Assembly (NCBI GenBank): GCA_964595575.1
Contig: CAZQRA010000011.1
Location: forward strand, 3,657-67,656
Reading direction: 5' to 3'
DNA: 64,000 nt
Source: PALSA-612 sp964595575
GTDB taxonomy: Bacteria; Actinomycetota; Thermoleophilia; Gaiellales; Gaiellaceae
Below the pieces are notes generated by a model. The model saw nothing but the letters and a program-made list of their open reading frames with translations. It was not told the origin of the DNA and did no database searches. The position numbers were made by a program, and so were the translations under genes. Shown one piece after another: positions 16,174-24,162 of this stretch; the stretch's first letter is position 1, and each line of letters starts with the position of its first letter.

Positions 16174-18345
16174 TCAGGCGTCGCCTCCTCGGCAGGCCGC
16201 CTCCACCGCCTCCCGCACCCGGGCGGCCAGCTCTGGGTCGGGGCAGTCCACATCGAGGACGTAGCCCGAGTCGACGGCGCGGAGGGCGATCTCGGCGTAG
16301 GGGCCGGAGAAGATGACCTCCTCCTCCACCTCCTGGACGAGGGGCGGCTGGGGCAGGGCGGACGCCACCGCCTGGGCCAGGTCGGCGAGCTTCGGCTTCG
16401 CCCAGCCCAGGTCGAGGCGGTGGCGAGGGGCGAACAGGGGCACGTCGCAGCGCACCGGCATGGCCACCATCTGGCCGGCGCAGATGCAGACCCCGGTCTC
16501 GAGCTGGGGAAGCTCGGCCAGGAACGACTCGCCGGCCGCCTCGAAGGACTCGCGCACGTACTGGAGGTCCTCCACGTTGGCCAGGCGGAAGACGAGCTGG
16601 CTTCCCATCTGGGCGAGGACGTCCTTGGCCACCCGGCTGGGACGCTGGGAGACGACGGCCAGCCCGAGGCCGAACTTGCGCCCCTCCACGGCCACCGTGG
16701 TGAGGGCGTCGAGGGAGCCATGGGCTCGGGCCTGGGCCATGAACCCGGTGGTGCGCTCGGGGACGTAGTTGTGGGCCTCGTCCACGACCAGGAGGGCGGG
16801 CAGAAGGGGGCCTGCCTTGGCCTGGGCGAACAGGCGGCGGGCGAGGACGGCGCACTTCTTGGCCCGTACCTCGAAGGTGGCCGTCCCCCGCAGGTCGAGG
16901 ACGTACAGCCCCGGCTCCTCCAGGCGGGGCTCCTCCCCGCTGCCCGCGCGGACGACCTGCGGCTCCTCCGCCCCCAGGCAGAAGCGCAAGGGATCGGCGC
17001 GCACGGCCTCGGCGATCTCCTGGACAGTGTCGTTGGTCGACTGGGCCAGGATCTCGGCCGCCTGGGCTGGGTCTCGGGTCTGGCGGGCGGCGGCCCGAAG
17101 CTCCTTCTTGATGGTCGGGGTCATGCGCTCGACGTCGAAGTGCTCCTTGACCATGTCCATGTCCAGGAGGTCGACCTTGTCGGGGATGGCCACGTCGATG
17201 GCCTGTCCCGGCAGGGCGCCCTCCAGGTACTCGCCGTGGGTGTCGACCACGAACAGCCGCAGCGGGCGAGCTTCGAGCAGGGCGTGGAGCAGATGCTTGA
17301 CCGCGTTCGACTTGCCCGAGCCGGTCATGCCTAGCACGGCCAGGTGGGTGCTGAGGACGGCGTCGGAGCGGATCCACACGCCCACCTCGGGATGGTGCTG
17401 CATCCGGCCCAGACGGACGTCGCCGTCGCCCAACAGGGCTCGCAAGAGCGAGGCGGAGGGGGCCCGCACGTCCGATCCCGGGGAGATGGGCGAGGGCGTG
17501 GAGCGAAGCCCGCCCGGGGCTAGCTCGCGTAGCACCCGGGCGCGAGCGACGTGGAAGGCGCTCTCCGGGCGGAAGTAGGTCTTGGCGACCAGAAAGCCGT
17601 GGTCCTTGACCGGGTGGGAGAAGAGGGAAGGAAGGTCGGGCACGGTCACGCGGCGGGGAGGGGCGCTGCCCAGGCCCTGGGTGAGGAACATCTCCTCCGT
17701 CATCTGGGGGAAGGACTGGTTGTAGGCGGTCAGCTCCACGACCTCGGCCACCACCTCCCTCCCGGGCCGGTCGCTGGCGGCGACCAGCTGCCCGCAGGCC
17801 ACGTCGCGGATGCAGACGAACCGGAACTCGCGCACGCTGGGGAAGTCCATGACCACCCCCACCAGGTCGGGCGCGATCTCCTCGGCGGCCTCCCAGATGG
17901 CCTGGAAGTGGGCGGCGGCCTCGGCCACGGCCGGCTCCTCCTCGAGCAGCACGCCGCCCTCCTCGTTGCGCCACTCCGGGCGCGACTCGTAGCCGTAGCC
18001 GCCGCGGCGGGTGAGGTTGCTGGAGCCGACGAGGGCCCGCTCCCCGTCGGCGATCACGAGCTTGGCATGGAGCCGGCGCGAGTAGCGGACGCGCACGCCT
18101 TCTGCCGCCAGGGCCTCGAGGGCGGCGAGGTCGGTGATGCGGAGATCCTCCTCCTCGGCCACTCGGTAGACGAGGCGCACCACGAGCTCCCCGGTACGGA
18201 TGCGAGGGAGCACCTCGCCCACGAGCTTCTGCAGGGGCAGGGTCTCGACCCAGGGAGAGGCGATGTCCAGCGTCCTCTTGGCCGAACGGGCAAGCGCCCG
18301 GGCCCGGCGGTCGATCTCGTCCTGGGTGACGTAGGTCGCAGGCAA
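16174..18345 (-). CDS. PLD-family nuclease domain fused to HerA/FtsK-like ATPase
   Basis: 723 residues from TTG 18345. N-terminal about 160 residues are a phospholipase-D fold with one HKD motif: LHAKLVIADGERALVGSSN (H93, K95, D100, then S109-N110). One HKD per chain would need a dimer for catalysis. Residues about 325-650 are a HerA/DUF87 hexameric ATPase: Walker A GMTGSGKS (339-346), FVVDTHGEY, Walker B LLVVDEAHNY (518-527), and AVVSQRPSR. HerA ATPases pump DNA for partner nucleases; here the nuclease-type domain is in the same chain. This suggests DNA processing or phage defence. A single minus-strand unit with the small membrane gene downstream. Confidence 0.85.
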   Translation of the reverse strand: MPATYVTQDEIDRRARALARSAKRTLDIASPWVETLPLQKLVGEVLPRIRTGELVVRLVYRVAEEEDLRITDLAALEALAAEGVRVRYSRRLHAKLVIADGERALVGSSNLTRRGGYGYESRPEWRNEEGGVLLEEEPAVAEAAAHFQAIWEAAEEIAPDLVGVVMDFPSVREFRFVCIRDVACGQLVAASDRPGREVVAEVVELTAYNQSFPQMTEEMFLTQGLGSAPPRRVTVPDLPSLFSHPVKDHGFLVAKTYFRPESAFHVARARVLRELAPGGLRSTPSPISPGSDVRAPSASLLRALLGDGDVRLGRMQHHPEVGVWIRSDAVLSTHLAVLGMTGSGKSNAVKHLLHALLEARPLRLFVVDTHGEYLEGALPGQAIDVAIPDKVDLLDMDMVKEHFDVERMTPTIKKELRAAARQTRDPAQAAEILAQSTNDTVQEIAEAVRADPLRFCLGAEEPQVVRAGSGEEPRLEEPGLYVLDLRGTATFEVRAKKCAVLARRLFAQAKAGPLLPALLVVDEAHNYVPERTTGFMAQARAHGSLDALTTVAVEGRKFGLGLAVVSQRPSRVAKDVLAQMGSQLVFRLANVEDLQYVRESFEAAGESFLAELPQLETGVCICAGQMVAMPVRCDVPLFAPRHRLDLGWAKPKLADLAQAVASALPQPPLVQEVEEEVIFSGPYAEIALRAVDSGYVLDVDCPDPELAARVREAVEAACRGGDA

Positions 18346-18407
18346 CGCGGCGGCAAGGATGTTCTACACCGTCTTTCCCCTCTTGTCACGCCGGCGGGAC
18401 GAGTCTC

Positions 18408-19274
18408 TTACGCGGACCCCGAGGCTGCCCCCTCTCGCTTGTCGAAGTAGCGCCTTAACCCCAGGTACGACTGCCACAGGGGGGCCGCCTTCTCCCACAC
18501 GTCGGAGTCGTCGCTCACCCGCTCGAGGAGGTCGCGGCGGGCGGCCAGCACGAACTCCTCCTCGCTCGAGCCGGCCCGCACCCACTCGGCCCAGCGGTGG
18601 AGCTCCTCACGCATCAAGGCCAGGTGGTCGCCCGGGTCGTCCACGACGCCGAAGTGGGGGAGGGCGATGCGGGCCGGGGAGCGACGCTCGATCTCGTCCA
18701 GGGTCCTCTCCCACAGGTCGAGGTCGACGTCGGGAGGCGGCGCCACCGGCAGCACGTGCCGTGTAGGGGCGATGCGGACGCCGGCGGCGTCGCCCGCGTA
18801 GAGCGTCCCCTCCTGGTCGAGGAAGCAGACGTGGTGGGAGGCATGGCCGGGGCTGGGGAAGCAGTCGAGCCCGAGCACCCGCTCCCCCACCGCCCGCACG
18901 TTCGCCTCCGGCACCGGCAGCAGCTCCCCCCACAGGGGGTCGAAGGTCTCCCCGTACAGGCGGCGGGCGCTTCGCTCCAGGCGGGAGGGATCGACGAGGT
19001 GGGGGGCACCCACCGGGGACACGTGCACCTGCAGGTGCGGGTGCTCGCGCACGAGCACGCCCGCCGCGCCCGCGTGGTCGAGGTGGATGTGGGTGAGGAG
19101 CAGGTGGTGGACGTCGGTGAGCGTGAGCCCCCGCTCGGCCAGGCCGCGCCGAAGCTCGGGGATGGAGACGGCGGGGCCGCAGTCGACGAGGGCGGGGCCG
19201 TCGGCCGTCTCGATGAGGTAGACGCCGATGACCCGCTCCGTCGCCTGGTGGCGGAGGTCGATGGGGGCGAGCAC
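18408..19274 (-). CDS. MBL-fold metallohydrolase
   Basis: 288 residues from GTG 19274. Zinc-binding motif LTHIHLDHAG (residues about 60-69), then HASHHVCF and YAGDAAGVRI supply the later ligands, with a final His in LPHFGVVDD. The form (IGVYLIETADGPALVDCG opening) matches the glyoxalase-II/YflN-like group; the substrate cannot be told. A TAAGAT box 6 nt upstream suggests a leaderless mRNA. The gene carries the second copy of a 25-bp repeat (18719-18743). Confidence 0.85.
   Translation of the reverse strand: MLAPIDLRHQATERVIGVYLIETADGPALVDCGPAVSIPELRRGLAERGLTLTDVHHLLLTHIHLDHAGAAGVLVREHPHLQVHVSPVGAPHLVDPSRLERSARRLYGETFDPLWGELLPVPEANVRAVGERVLGLDCFPSPGHASHHVCFLDQEGTLYAGDAAGVRIAPTRHVLPVAPPPDVDLDLWERTLDEIERRSPARIALPHFGVVDDPGDHLALMREELHRWAEWVRAGSSEEEFVLAARRDLLERVSDDSDVWEKAAPLWQSYLGLRRYFDKREGAASGSA
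18719..18743. repeat. 25-bp exact repeat, genic copy
   Basis: Second copy of the segment at 15759-15783, within the MBL-fold gene. It is probably the source copy, because here it is in coding frame and fits the protein. Confidence 0.7.
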
Positions 19275-19280
19275 GGGCCG

Positions 19281-19286
19281 ATCTTA
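19281..19286 (-). promoter_or_regulatory. -10 box TAAGAT, MBL-fold gene
   Basis: TAAGAT on the minus strand ends 6 nt before the GTG start, so transcription would begin at or next to the start codon (leaderless). No clear -35. Confidence 0.5.
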
Positions 19287-19396
19287 CGCCGAGGGCGTGG
19301 TGCCGGGAAGTCGGCCGGCGAGCAGACGGAGGCCCCACACGCTCACCGAGCGCGGGCGGCAGGCTGTCCCCCCAGCCCGACGGCTCGGTACGGGCC

Positions 19397-21454
19397 TCAA
19401 CGGAGCCCTGTCGCCGCCCGCGCGCCCGTGTCGAGGCCGAGATCGAGGGCCTCGGCGGGGAGGGGCGGGGAGAGGTAGAAGCCCTGAGCCGCGTCGCAGC
19501 CAAGCTCGGCCAGGAGCTGCCAGGCCTCCTCGCTCTCCACGCCCTCGGCCACCACCGTCAGGCCGAGGTTGTGGCCGAGGCCGATGGTGGAGCGCACGAT
19601 GGCCGCGTCGTCCTCGTCCTCGGCCATGGTGAGCACGAACGACTTGTCGATCTTCAGCGCCTGGACGGGCAGCCGCTTGAGGTAGCCGAGCGAGGAGTAG
19701 CCGGCGCCGAAGTCGTCGATGGCTAAGCGGACGCCGAGGTCGCTCAAGCCTGCGAGGACGGCGTGGGTACGCTCGACGTCGGAGAGGATGCCGGTCTCGG
19801 TGATCTCCAGCTCGAGACGGGTCGGCTCGACGCGCCACCTGCGGAGGAGCTCCGCCACCTCCTCGGGCAGGCGAAGGTCGGCGAGGTCGCGCCCGGTGAT
19901 GTTGACGGCGACGCCGATGTCGAGCCCCTGCTCGGCCCAGGCCCGGCACTGGCGGAGGGCGGCGTCGAGCACGTACCGGGTGAGCGGCCGGATGAGGCCG
20001 GTGCGTTCCGCCAGGGGGATGAAGGCGTCCGCCGACAAGAGCCCCCGCTGGCCGTGTCGCCAGCGAGCGAGCGCCTCCACGGCTCGCACCCGGCCGCTCG
20101 CGAGCTCCCTCTGCGGCTGGTAGTAGAGGACGAGCTCGCACCCTGCCAGGGCCTGGCGAAGCTCGCCGAGGAGGGCGAGGCGGGCGGGCGAGTAGCGGTC
20201 CTTGGCGCTCGCGTAGACCTCGATCCCCGAGTACAGCTCCTTGCTCGCGTACATGGCCACGTCGGCCCGGCGGAGGAGGGTGTCAGCGTCCCGGCCGTGG
20301 TCGGGGAAGAGGGCGATGCCGATGCTGGCCTCGGTCTCGACTGCGATCTCGCCCAGCGGGATGGGCTCGTGCAGGGCCTGGGCGAGGCGGGTTCCCACCG
20401 ATCGCGCATCCTTCGGCGTCCCCGCTCCGGGGGCGAGCACGGCGAGCTCGTCGCCTCCGAGGCGGGCGAGGGTGTACTCGTCGGGAAGGGCCGAGCGCAG
20501 CCGCCGGCCGAGCTCCCGGAGGAGGAGGTCGCCCTTCTCGTGGCCGAGGGTGTCGTTGATCTCCTTGAAGTGGTCGAGGTCGAGCAGGAGGACGGCCAAG
20601 CCCGAGTCCCCGCAGCGCGCCTCGTCCAGCGCCCGCTCCAGCCGCTCGCGGAAGAGGAGGCGGTTGGGAAGACCGGTGAGACGGTCGTGGCGGGCCTGGT
20701 GCTCGATCTCGCGCACGTGCGCCTGGAGTCGCGCCGTCACCCGGCGGAGGATGGGGAGGAGGGTGGCGTACAGGGCGAGGAGAGCAAGACCGAGAGCGAG
20801 GGCGACGGGCAAGAAGGCCTTGCGGGCCGCGGCCGCCACCGGCCTGTAGTCCTGGTACAGCTCGAAGACTCCCGCCGGCGCTTGGGAGCGGAGTCGCACC
20901 GGGGCGTAGGCCTGTAGCACCTGCAGGTCTTGCCCCCTCCCTCCCTCGTGGTTGAGTCGGCTCACCTCGCTCACGGTGTTGCCGGCGAGCGCCGCCCGCA
21001 CCTCCTCGTTGGCAGCTCGCGTGCCGATCAGGGAGTGGTCGCTCGAGTAGGTGACGAGCCCGCTTGCGCTCCAGAGCTTGACGCGGACGGTGCCTCCGAC
21101 CAGCACCTGGTGTCGGAAGAGCCGGTCGAGGTGGCGGCGGCGCGCCCCCGTCACCGGGGCCTCGAAGTCGGAAGGGCGGAGGTGGTCGCGGAGGATGGTG
21201 TCGGCCACGAAGCGGGCGTGGAACCGGACCGCGCTCTCCGCCTGGTCGGTGGCGTGGGTGTGGGCGAACACGAGGAGGCCGGCGCCGGCCAAGGCCAGGG
21301 CGAAGGCCGTGTAGAGGGCGAAGCAAAGGACGAGCCGGGGCGGCTTCGCGGTCGAGGGCGCACCTTGGTCGGCGGGGGTCGTCTCCCCTCCCGCCGAGGC
21401 GCTCTCCCCGCTCGGCCGCCTGGGCGGGGCGGGGGAAGGTCGCAACAAGCGCAT
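19397..21454 (-). CDS. Membrane GGDEF-EAL cyclic-di-GMP enzyme
   Basis: 685 residues, ATG 21454. A proline/serine-rich cytoplasmic N-terminus is followed by one membrane helix (LCFALYTAFALALAGAGLLV), an extracytoplasmic sensor region of about 150 residues, and a second helix (FLPVALALGLALLALYATLL). The GGDEF domain has DRLTGLPNR and LARLGGDELAVLAP (GGDEL, an active-site variant seen in working enzymes). The EAL domain is complete: VEALARWRH, LELEITETGI, IDDFGAGYSSLGYLKRLP, LKIDKSF and VVAEGVE. It may both make and degrade cyclic-di-GMP. Transcribed alone; convergent or divergent neighbours give no functional clue. Confidence 0.92.
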   Translation of the reverse strand: MRLLRPSPAPPRRPSGESASAGGETTPADQGAPSTAKPPRLVLCFALYTAFALALAGAGLLVFAHTHATDQAESAVRFHARFVADTILRDHLRPSDFEAPVTGARRRHLDRLFRHQVLVGGTVRVKLWSASGLVTYSSDHSLIGTRAANEEVRAALAGNTVSEVSRLNHEGGRGQDLQVLQAYAPVRLRSQAPAGVFELYQDYRPVAAAARKAFLPVALALGLALLALYATLLPILRRVTARLQAHVREIEHQARHDRLTGLPNRLLFRERLERALDEARCGDSGLAVLLLDLDHFKEINDTLGHEKGDLLLRELGRRLRSALPDEYTLARLGGDELAVLAPGAGTPKDARSVGTRLAQALHEPIPLGEIAVETEASIGIALFPDHGRDADTLLRRADVAMYASKELYSGIEVYASAKDRYSPARLALLGELRQALAGCELVLYYQPQRELASGRVRAVEALARWRHGQRGLLSADAFIPLAERTGLIRPLTRYVLDAALRQCRAWAEQGLDIGVAVNITGRDLADLRLPEEVAELLRRWRVEPTRLELEITETGILSDVERTHAVLAGLSDLGVRLAIDDFGAGYSSLGYLKRLPVQALKIDKSFVLTMAEDEDDAAIVRSTIGLGHNLGLTVVAEGVESEEAWQLLAELGCDAAQGFYLSPPLPAEALDLGLDTGARAATGLR

Positions 21455-21544
21455 CGCTCGCTGTATCGACCCGGGGGACGATGTCTTGACCCCTGCGCCG
21501 GAAAGGCGCGTCCCTTCGCCCCCGCGGGCTGCCGGGGCAGCCCC

Positions 21545-22678
21545 TCAGGCGCCGGCGAGGGCCTGGGCGAGGTCGGCTAGGAGGTCGTCGGCCGACTCAA
21601 TCCCCACCGACAGCCGGATGAGGTTGCGCGGGCAGGCGAAGGGCGCGTGGGCGGTGGAGGCGTGGGTCATGCGGGCTGGGTGCTCGATCAGGCTCTCCAC
21701 TCCGCCCAGGCTCTCCGCCAAGGTCCACACCCTGGTGCGGGAGCAGACGGCTACCGCCTCCTCCTCCGTCCCCACGAGGAAGGAGACCATGCCTCCGAAG
21801 TCGCGCATCTGGCGGGCGGCGAGCTCGTGGCCTGGGTGCTCGGGCAGGCCCGGGTAGAGCACCCTTTCCACCCGGGGGTGGGAGGCGAGGAGTTCGGCTA
21901 CCGCCCGGGCGTTGGCGCAGTGCTGGCGCATGCGCACCGCCAGCGTCTTCACCCCCCGCAGGACGAGCCAGCTATCGAAGGGGCCGGGGACGGCGCCCAG
22001 GGACTTCTGGAGGAAGCGCAGGCGCTCGGCCAGGGCGGGGTCGTTGACGGCGGCGAAGCCCCCCACGAGGTCGGAGTGGCCGCCCAGGTACTTGGTCAGG
22101 GAGTGGACGACGACGTCGGTGCCCAGCTCGAGGGGCCGCTGCAGGTAGGGGGTGGCGAAGGTGTTGTCGACCACGACCAGGGCCCCGGCGGCGTGGGCAG
22201 CCCGGGCCGCGGCGGCGATGTCGACGATGCTGAGGAGCGGGTTGGTGGGGGTCTCGATCCAGACGAGGCGGGTGCGCTCGTCCAGGTGGCGGGCAAGGTC
22301 GGTCGACATCTCCTCGGCCGAGAGGTAGGCGAACGCGTACCCCTTGGGCTCGTACACCTGGGAGAAGAGGCGGTACACGCCCCCGTAGACGTCGCTCACG
22401 CACACGACCCGCTCCCCGGGCGAGACGAGGTGCATGACCGTCGTGACCGCTGCCATACCGGAGGAGAAGGCGACTCCGAAGGCGGCGCTCTCCAGGGAGG
22501 CAAGACAGCGCTCGAGGGCGGCGCGGGTGGGGTTGGCGACCCGAGCGTAGTCGTAGCCCTTGTGGACACCGACCGCCTCCTGGGCGAAGGTGGAGGTCTG
22601 GTAGATGGGGACGACCACCGCCCCGGTGGCCGGATCCGGCTCCTGGCCCTCGTGGATGGCCCGGGTCTCGAAGTCCAC
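21545..22678 (-). CDS. Cystathionine gamma-lyase/gamma-synthase (Cys/Met PLP enzyme)
   Basis: 377 residues from GTG 22678, with a TAGCAT box 6 nt upstream. PLP-fold type I enzyme: YARVANPTRAALE, FSSGMAAVT, VVDNTFATPYLQ, and VHSLTKYLGGHSD where Lys196 binds PLP. The C-terminal ESLGGVESLIEHPA and LIRLSVGIE are standard for the MetB/MccB family. Lyase and synthase cannot be separated from sequence alone; the nearby cystathionine beta-synthase favours the lyase (cysteine from homocysteine). The DGC-DtxR gene lies between the two on the opposite strand. Confidence 0.92.
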   Translation of the reverse strand: MDFETRAIHEGQEPDPATGAVVVPIYQTSTFAQEAVGVHKGYDYARVANPTRAALERCLASLESAAFGVAFSSGMAAVTTVMHLVSPGERVVCVSDVYGGVYRLFSQVYEPKGYAFAYLSAEEMSTDLARHLDERTRLVWIETPTNPLLSIVDIAAAARAAHAAGALVVVDNTFATPYLQRPLELGTDVVVHSLTKYLGGHSDLVGGFAAVNDPALAERLRFLQKSLGAVPGPFDSWLVLRGVKTLAVRMRQHCANARAVAELLASHPRVERVLYPGLPEHPGHELAARQMRDFGGMVSFLVGTEEEAVAVCSRTRVWTLAESLGGVESLIEHPARMTHASTAHAPFACPRNLIRLSVGIESADDLLADLAQALAGA

Positions 22679-22684
22679 GGGCGG

Positions 22685-22690
22685 ATGCTA
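22685..22690 (-). promoter_or_regulatory. -10 box TAGCAT, cystathionine gamma-lyase/synthase gene
   Basis: TAGCAT on the minus strand, 6 nt before GTG 22678; fits a leaderless transcript. This argues against a riboswitch leader for this gene. Confidence 0.5.
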
Positions 22691-23058
22691 CAGGTGGCCC
22701 TGTCGGAGACTGCCTGTGGCGTTGTCTCCCTCCGTGCGGCAGCCTTACCCCTGCTGTGGAGCCTGACTCGGCGATCGAGCGCGACGAGGCGGTCGGGCTG
22801 ATGTTGGGGGTGCGCGATAACCTCGAGCAGCAGGAGCCTGTAGCTAGCTTGGCTCGGCTAGGCTGCCCCGGCCCCCGCCTCCCCGAGGGGTCGAGGGCGG
22901 CCCCGAGAGAGGAACGCGGGCAAGGGATGGCGTACACTGACGTCGACCGACAAGGGGTTCTTGCAACGAGTGAGCTGTGTCGATCGCCTGGGCAGCGGCG
23001 GGATCGGGCACGAGTCTGCCCTTCCTGACGCGCGTGGGGCGGGCCGGGGAAGGGAGCC
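22691..23058. promoter_or_regulatory. Intergenic region ahead of the DGC-DtxR gene
   Basis: About 370 nt without a gene. A TACACT box at 22933-22938 on the plus strand could start a transcript of about 114 nt before GTG 23059, which has AAGGGAG as its ribosome binding site. A 6-bp inverted repeat GGAGAC/GTCTCC (22705-22710 and 22724-22729) lies near the other end. No RNA family recognised. Confidence 0.3.
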
Positions 23059-24162
23059 GTGAGCACGAGGGGACGAGCATCGGAGGGCGCGCCGCCGGCG
23101 GTGGTCGTCCAGGCTTGCTCGGGCGCTTCCGAGCTGCCCGACGTGGCGGCCGAGGTCGCCCGGCGCCTGCAGGACATGGGTCTGGCCGCGGCCGCGCTTC
23201 TCCCTGAGGAGACCGTGCCCGCCGCAACCGGGGACACGGTGGCGGTGGCGCTCGACGGCTGCGGGGCCGCCTGCACCCGCCGCGCCTTCGAGGCCCAGGG
23301 GCTTCGAACGACCGGCATTGTCCTCGACGAGCTTGCAGGCGACGACGAAACTCCCCTTGCCGAGCGGGTAGTCGCCCGCCTCCGCGCTCGGCCGCTCCAG
23401 CCCGAGCGGCGTCTTCCCCGGCCGCGAGCGCCCCGTCCCACGGCCGCGAGCGCCACGGCCCGTTCGCAGCGGCCCCACTCCCTGGGGGACTACCTGAGGG
23501 CGCTCTACGCCCTCTCCTCCCCGGTGGCGGAGTGCGGGGCGGTCGTGCACGACGCCCCCGCCCTGGCCGCCCACATCGCCCAGGTGCTGGGCGTGTCCCG
23601 ACCCACTGGCGGCGAGATGGTGCGCCGCCTGGAGGAGGCAGGCCTCGTTCGGCGAGGGCCGAGCAAGGAGGTGCTCCTGACCGACAAGGGGCGGGCCATG
23701 GCCGAGGAGGCTGTGCGCAGGCAGCGGGTCCTGGAGCGGTTCGTGGTCGACTTCCTGGGAGCGAGCGTGGCCGACTGCGCCGCGGATGCCTCCACCCTGG
23801 AGGCGGCCATGGACGGGGAGATGGTGGAGCGGATCTACGAGCGACTGGGGCGACCCGAGCGCTGCCCGCACGGATGGCCCGTCGATCCTGCCCAGGAGCG
23901 GCAGGAGCAGCGCTTCCTCGTCGCCCTCTCGGCCCTGGCCCCGGGAGAGGGAGGCGAGGTGGCGGCCCTGGCCGAGACCGAGGCCGCGGTGGTGGGCTGG
24001 CTGGTGGAGCAGGGCCTCGAGCCCGGCGCCGAGCTCTCCGTGCTCGAGCGGGGGCCGGGCGGGGAGCCCGTGGCCGTGCTCGTCTCCGGCCGGCGCCGCT
24101 TCCTCGGCCGGGCTCCCGCCCAGGCGGTGTTCGTCCGGCGCAAGGAGTCGCCCTCGGGCTAG
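23059..24162 (+). CDS. DGC-domain / DtxR-family fusion regulator with FeoA domain
   Basis: 367 residues, GTG 23059 with AAGGGAG upstream. N-terminal about 110 residues look like the DGC putative zinc-binding family: VVQACSGASELPDVA (Cys20), then ALDGCGAACTRRAFE (Cys68, Cys72). A basic proline-rich linker leads to a DtxR/MntR-type winged helix (about 140-210: LAAHIAQVLGVSRPTGGEMV, GLVRRGPSKEVLLTDKG), a dimerisation domain, CPHGWPVDP, and a C-terminal FeoA/SH3-like domain. Key DtxR metal ligands are changed: His79, Cys102 and His106 of DtxR correspond to Gln222, Ser245 and Ala249 here, while Glu226 is kept. It may respond through the DGC domain rather than to iron or manganese. Its stop codon overlaps the convergent cystathionine beta-synthase stop. 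Confidence 0.8.
   Translation: MSTRGRASEGAPPAVVVQACSGASELPDVAAEVARRLQDMGLAAAALLPEETVPAATGDTVAVALDGCGAACTRRAFEAQGLRTTGIVLDELAGDDETPLAERVVARLRARPLQPERRLPRPRAPRPTAASATARSQRPHSLGDYLRALYALSSPVAECGAVVHDAPALAAHIAQVLGVSRPTGGEMVRRLEEAGLVRRGPSKEVLLTDKGRAMAEEAVRRQRVLERFVVDFLGASVADCAADASTLEAAMDGEMVERIYERLGRPERCPHGWPVDPAQERQEQRFLVALSALAPGEGGEVAALAETEAAVVGWLVEQGLEPGAELSVLERGPGGEPVAVLVSGRRRFLGRAPAQAVFVRRKESPSG

Noticed and set aside
14331..16316. 661-codon plus-strand frame opposite cas3 and beyond
   Set aside because: Most of it mirrors the conserved Cas3 gene; only the short antitoxin-like piece at 15612-15750 reads as protein.
16169..17974. 601-codon second minus-strand frame within the PLD-HerA gene
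   Set aside because: Arg/Pro/Gly-rich with no domains; the other frame carries intact Walker and HKD motifs.
21647..22801. 384-codon plus-strand frame opposite the PLP enzyme
   Set aside because: Shadow of a clearly conserved gene, with biased Gly/Val/His composition and no motif.
22679..23058. SAM or other riboswitch before the transsulfuration gene
   Set aside because: A -10 box lies 6 nt from that gene's start, leaving no leader, and no known riboswitch core is visible.
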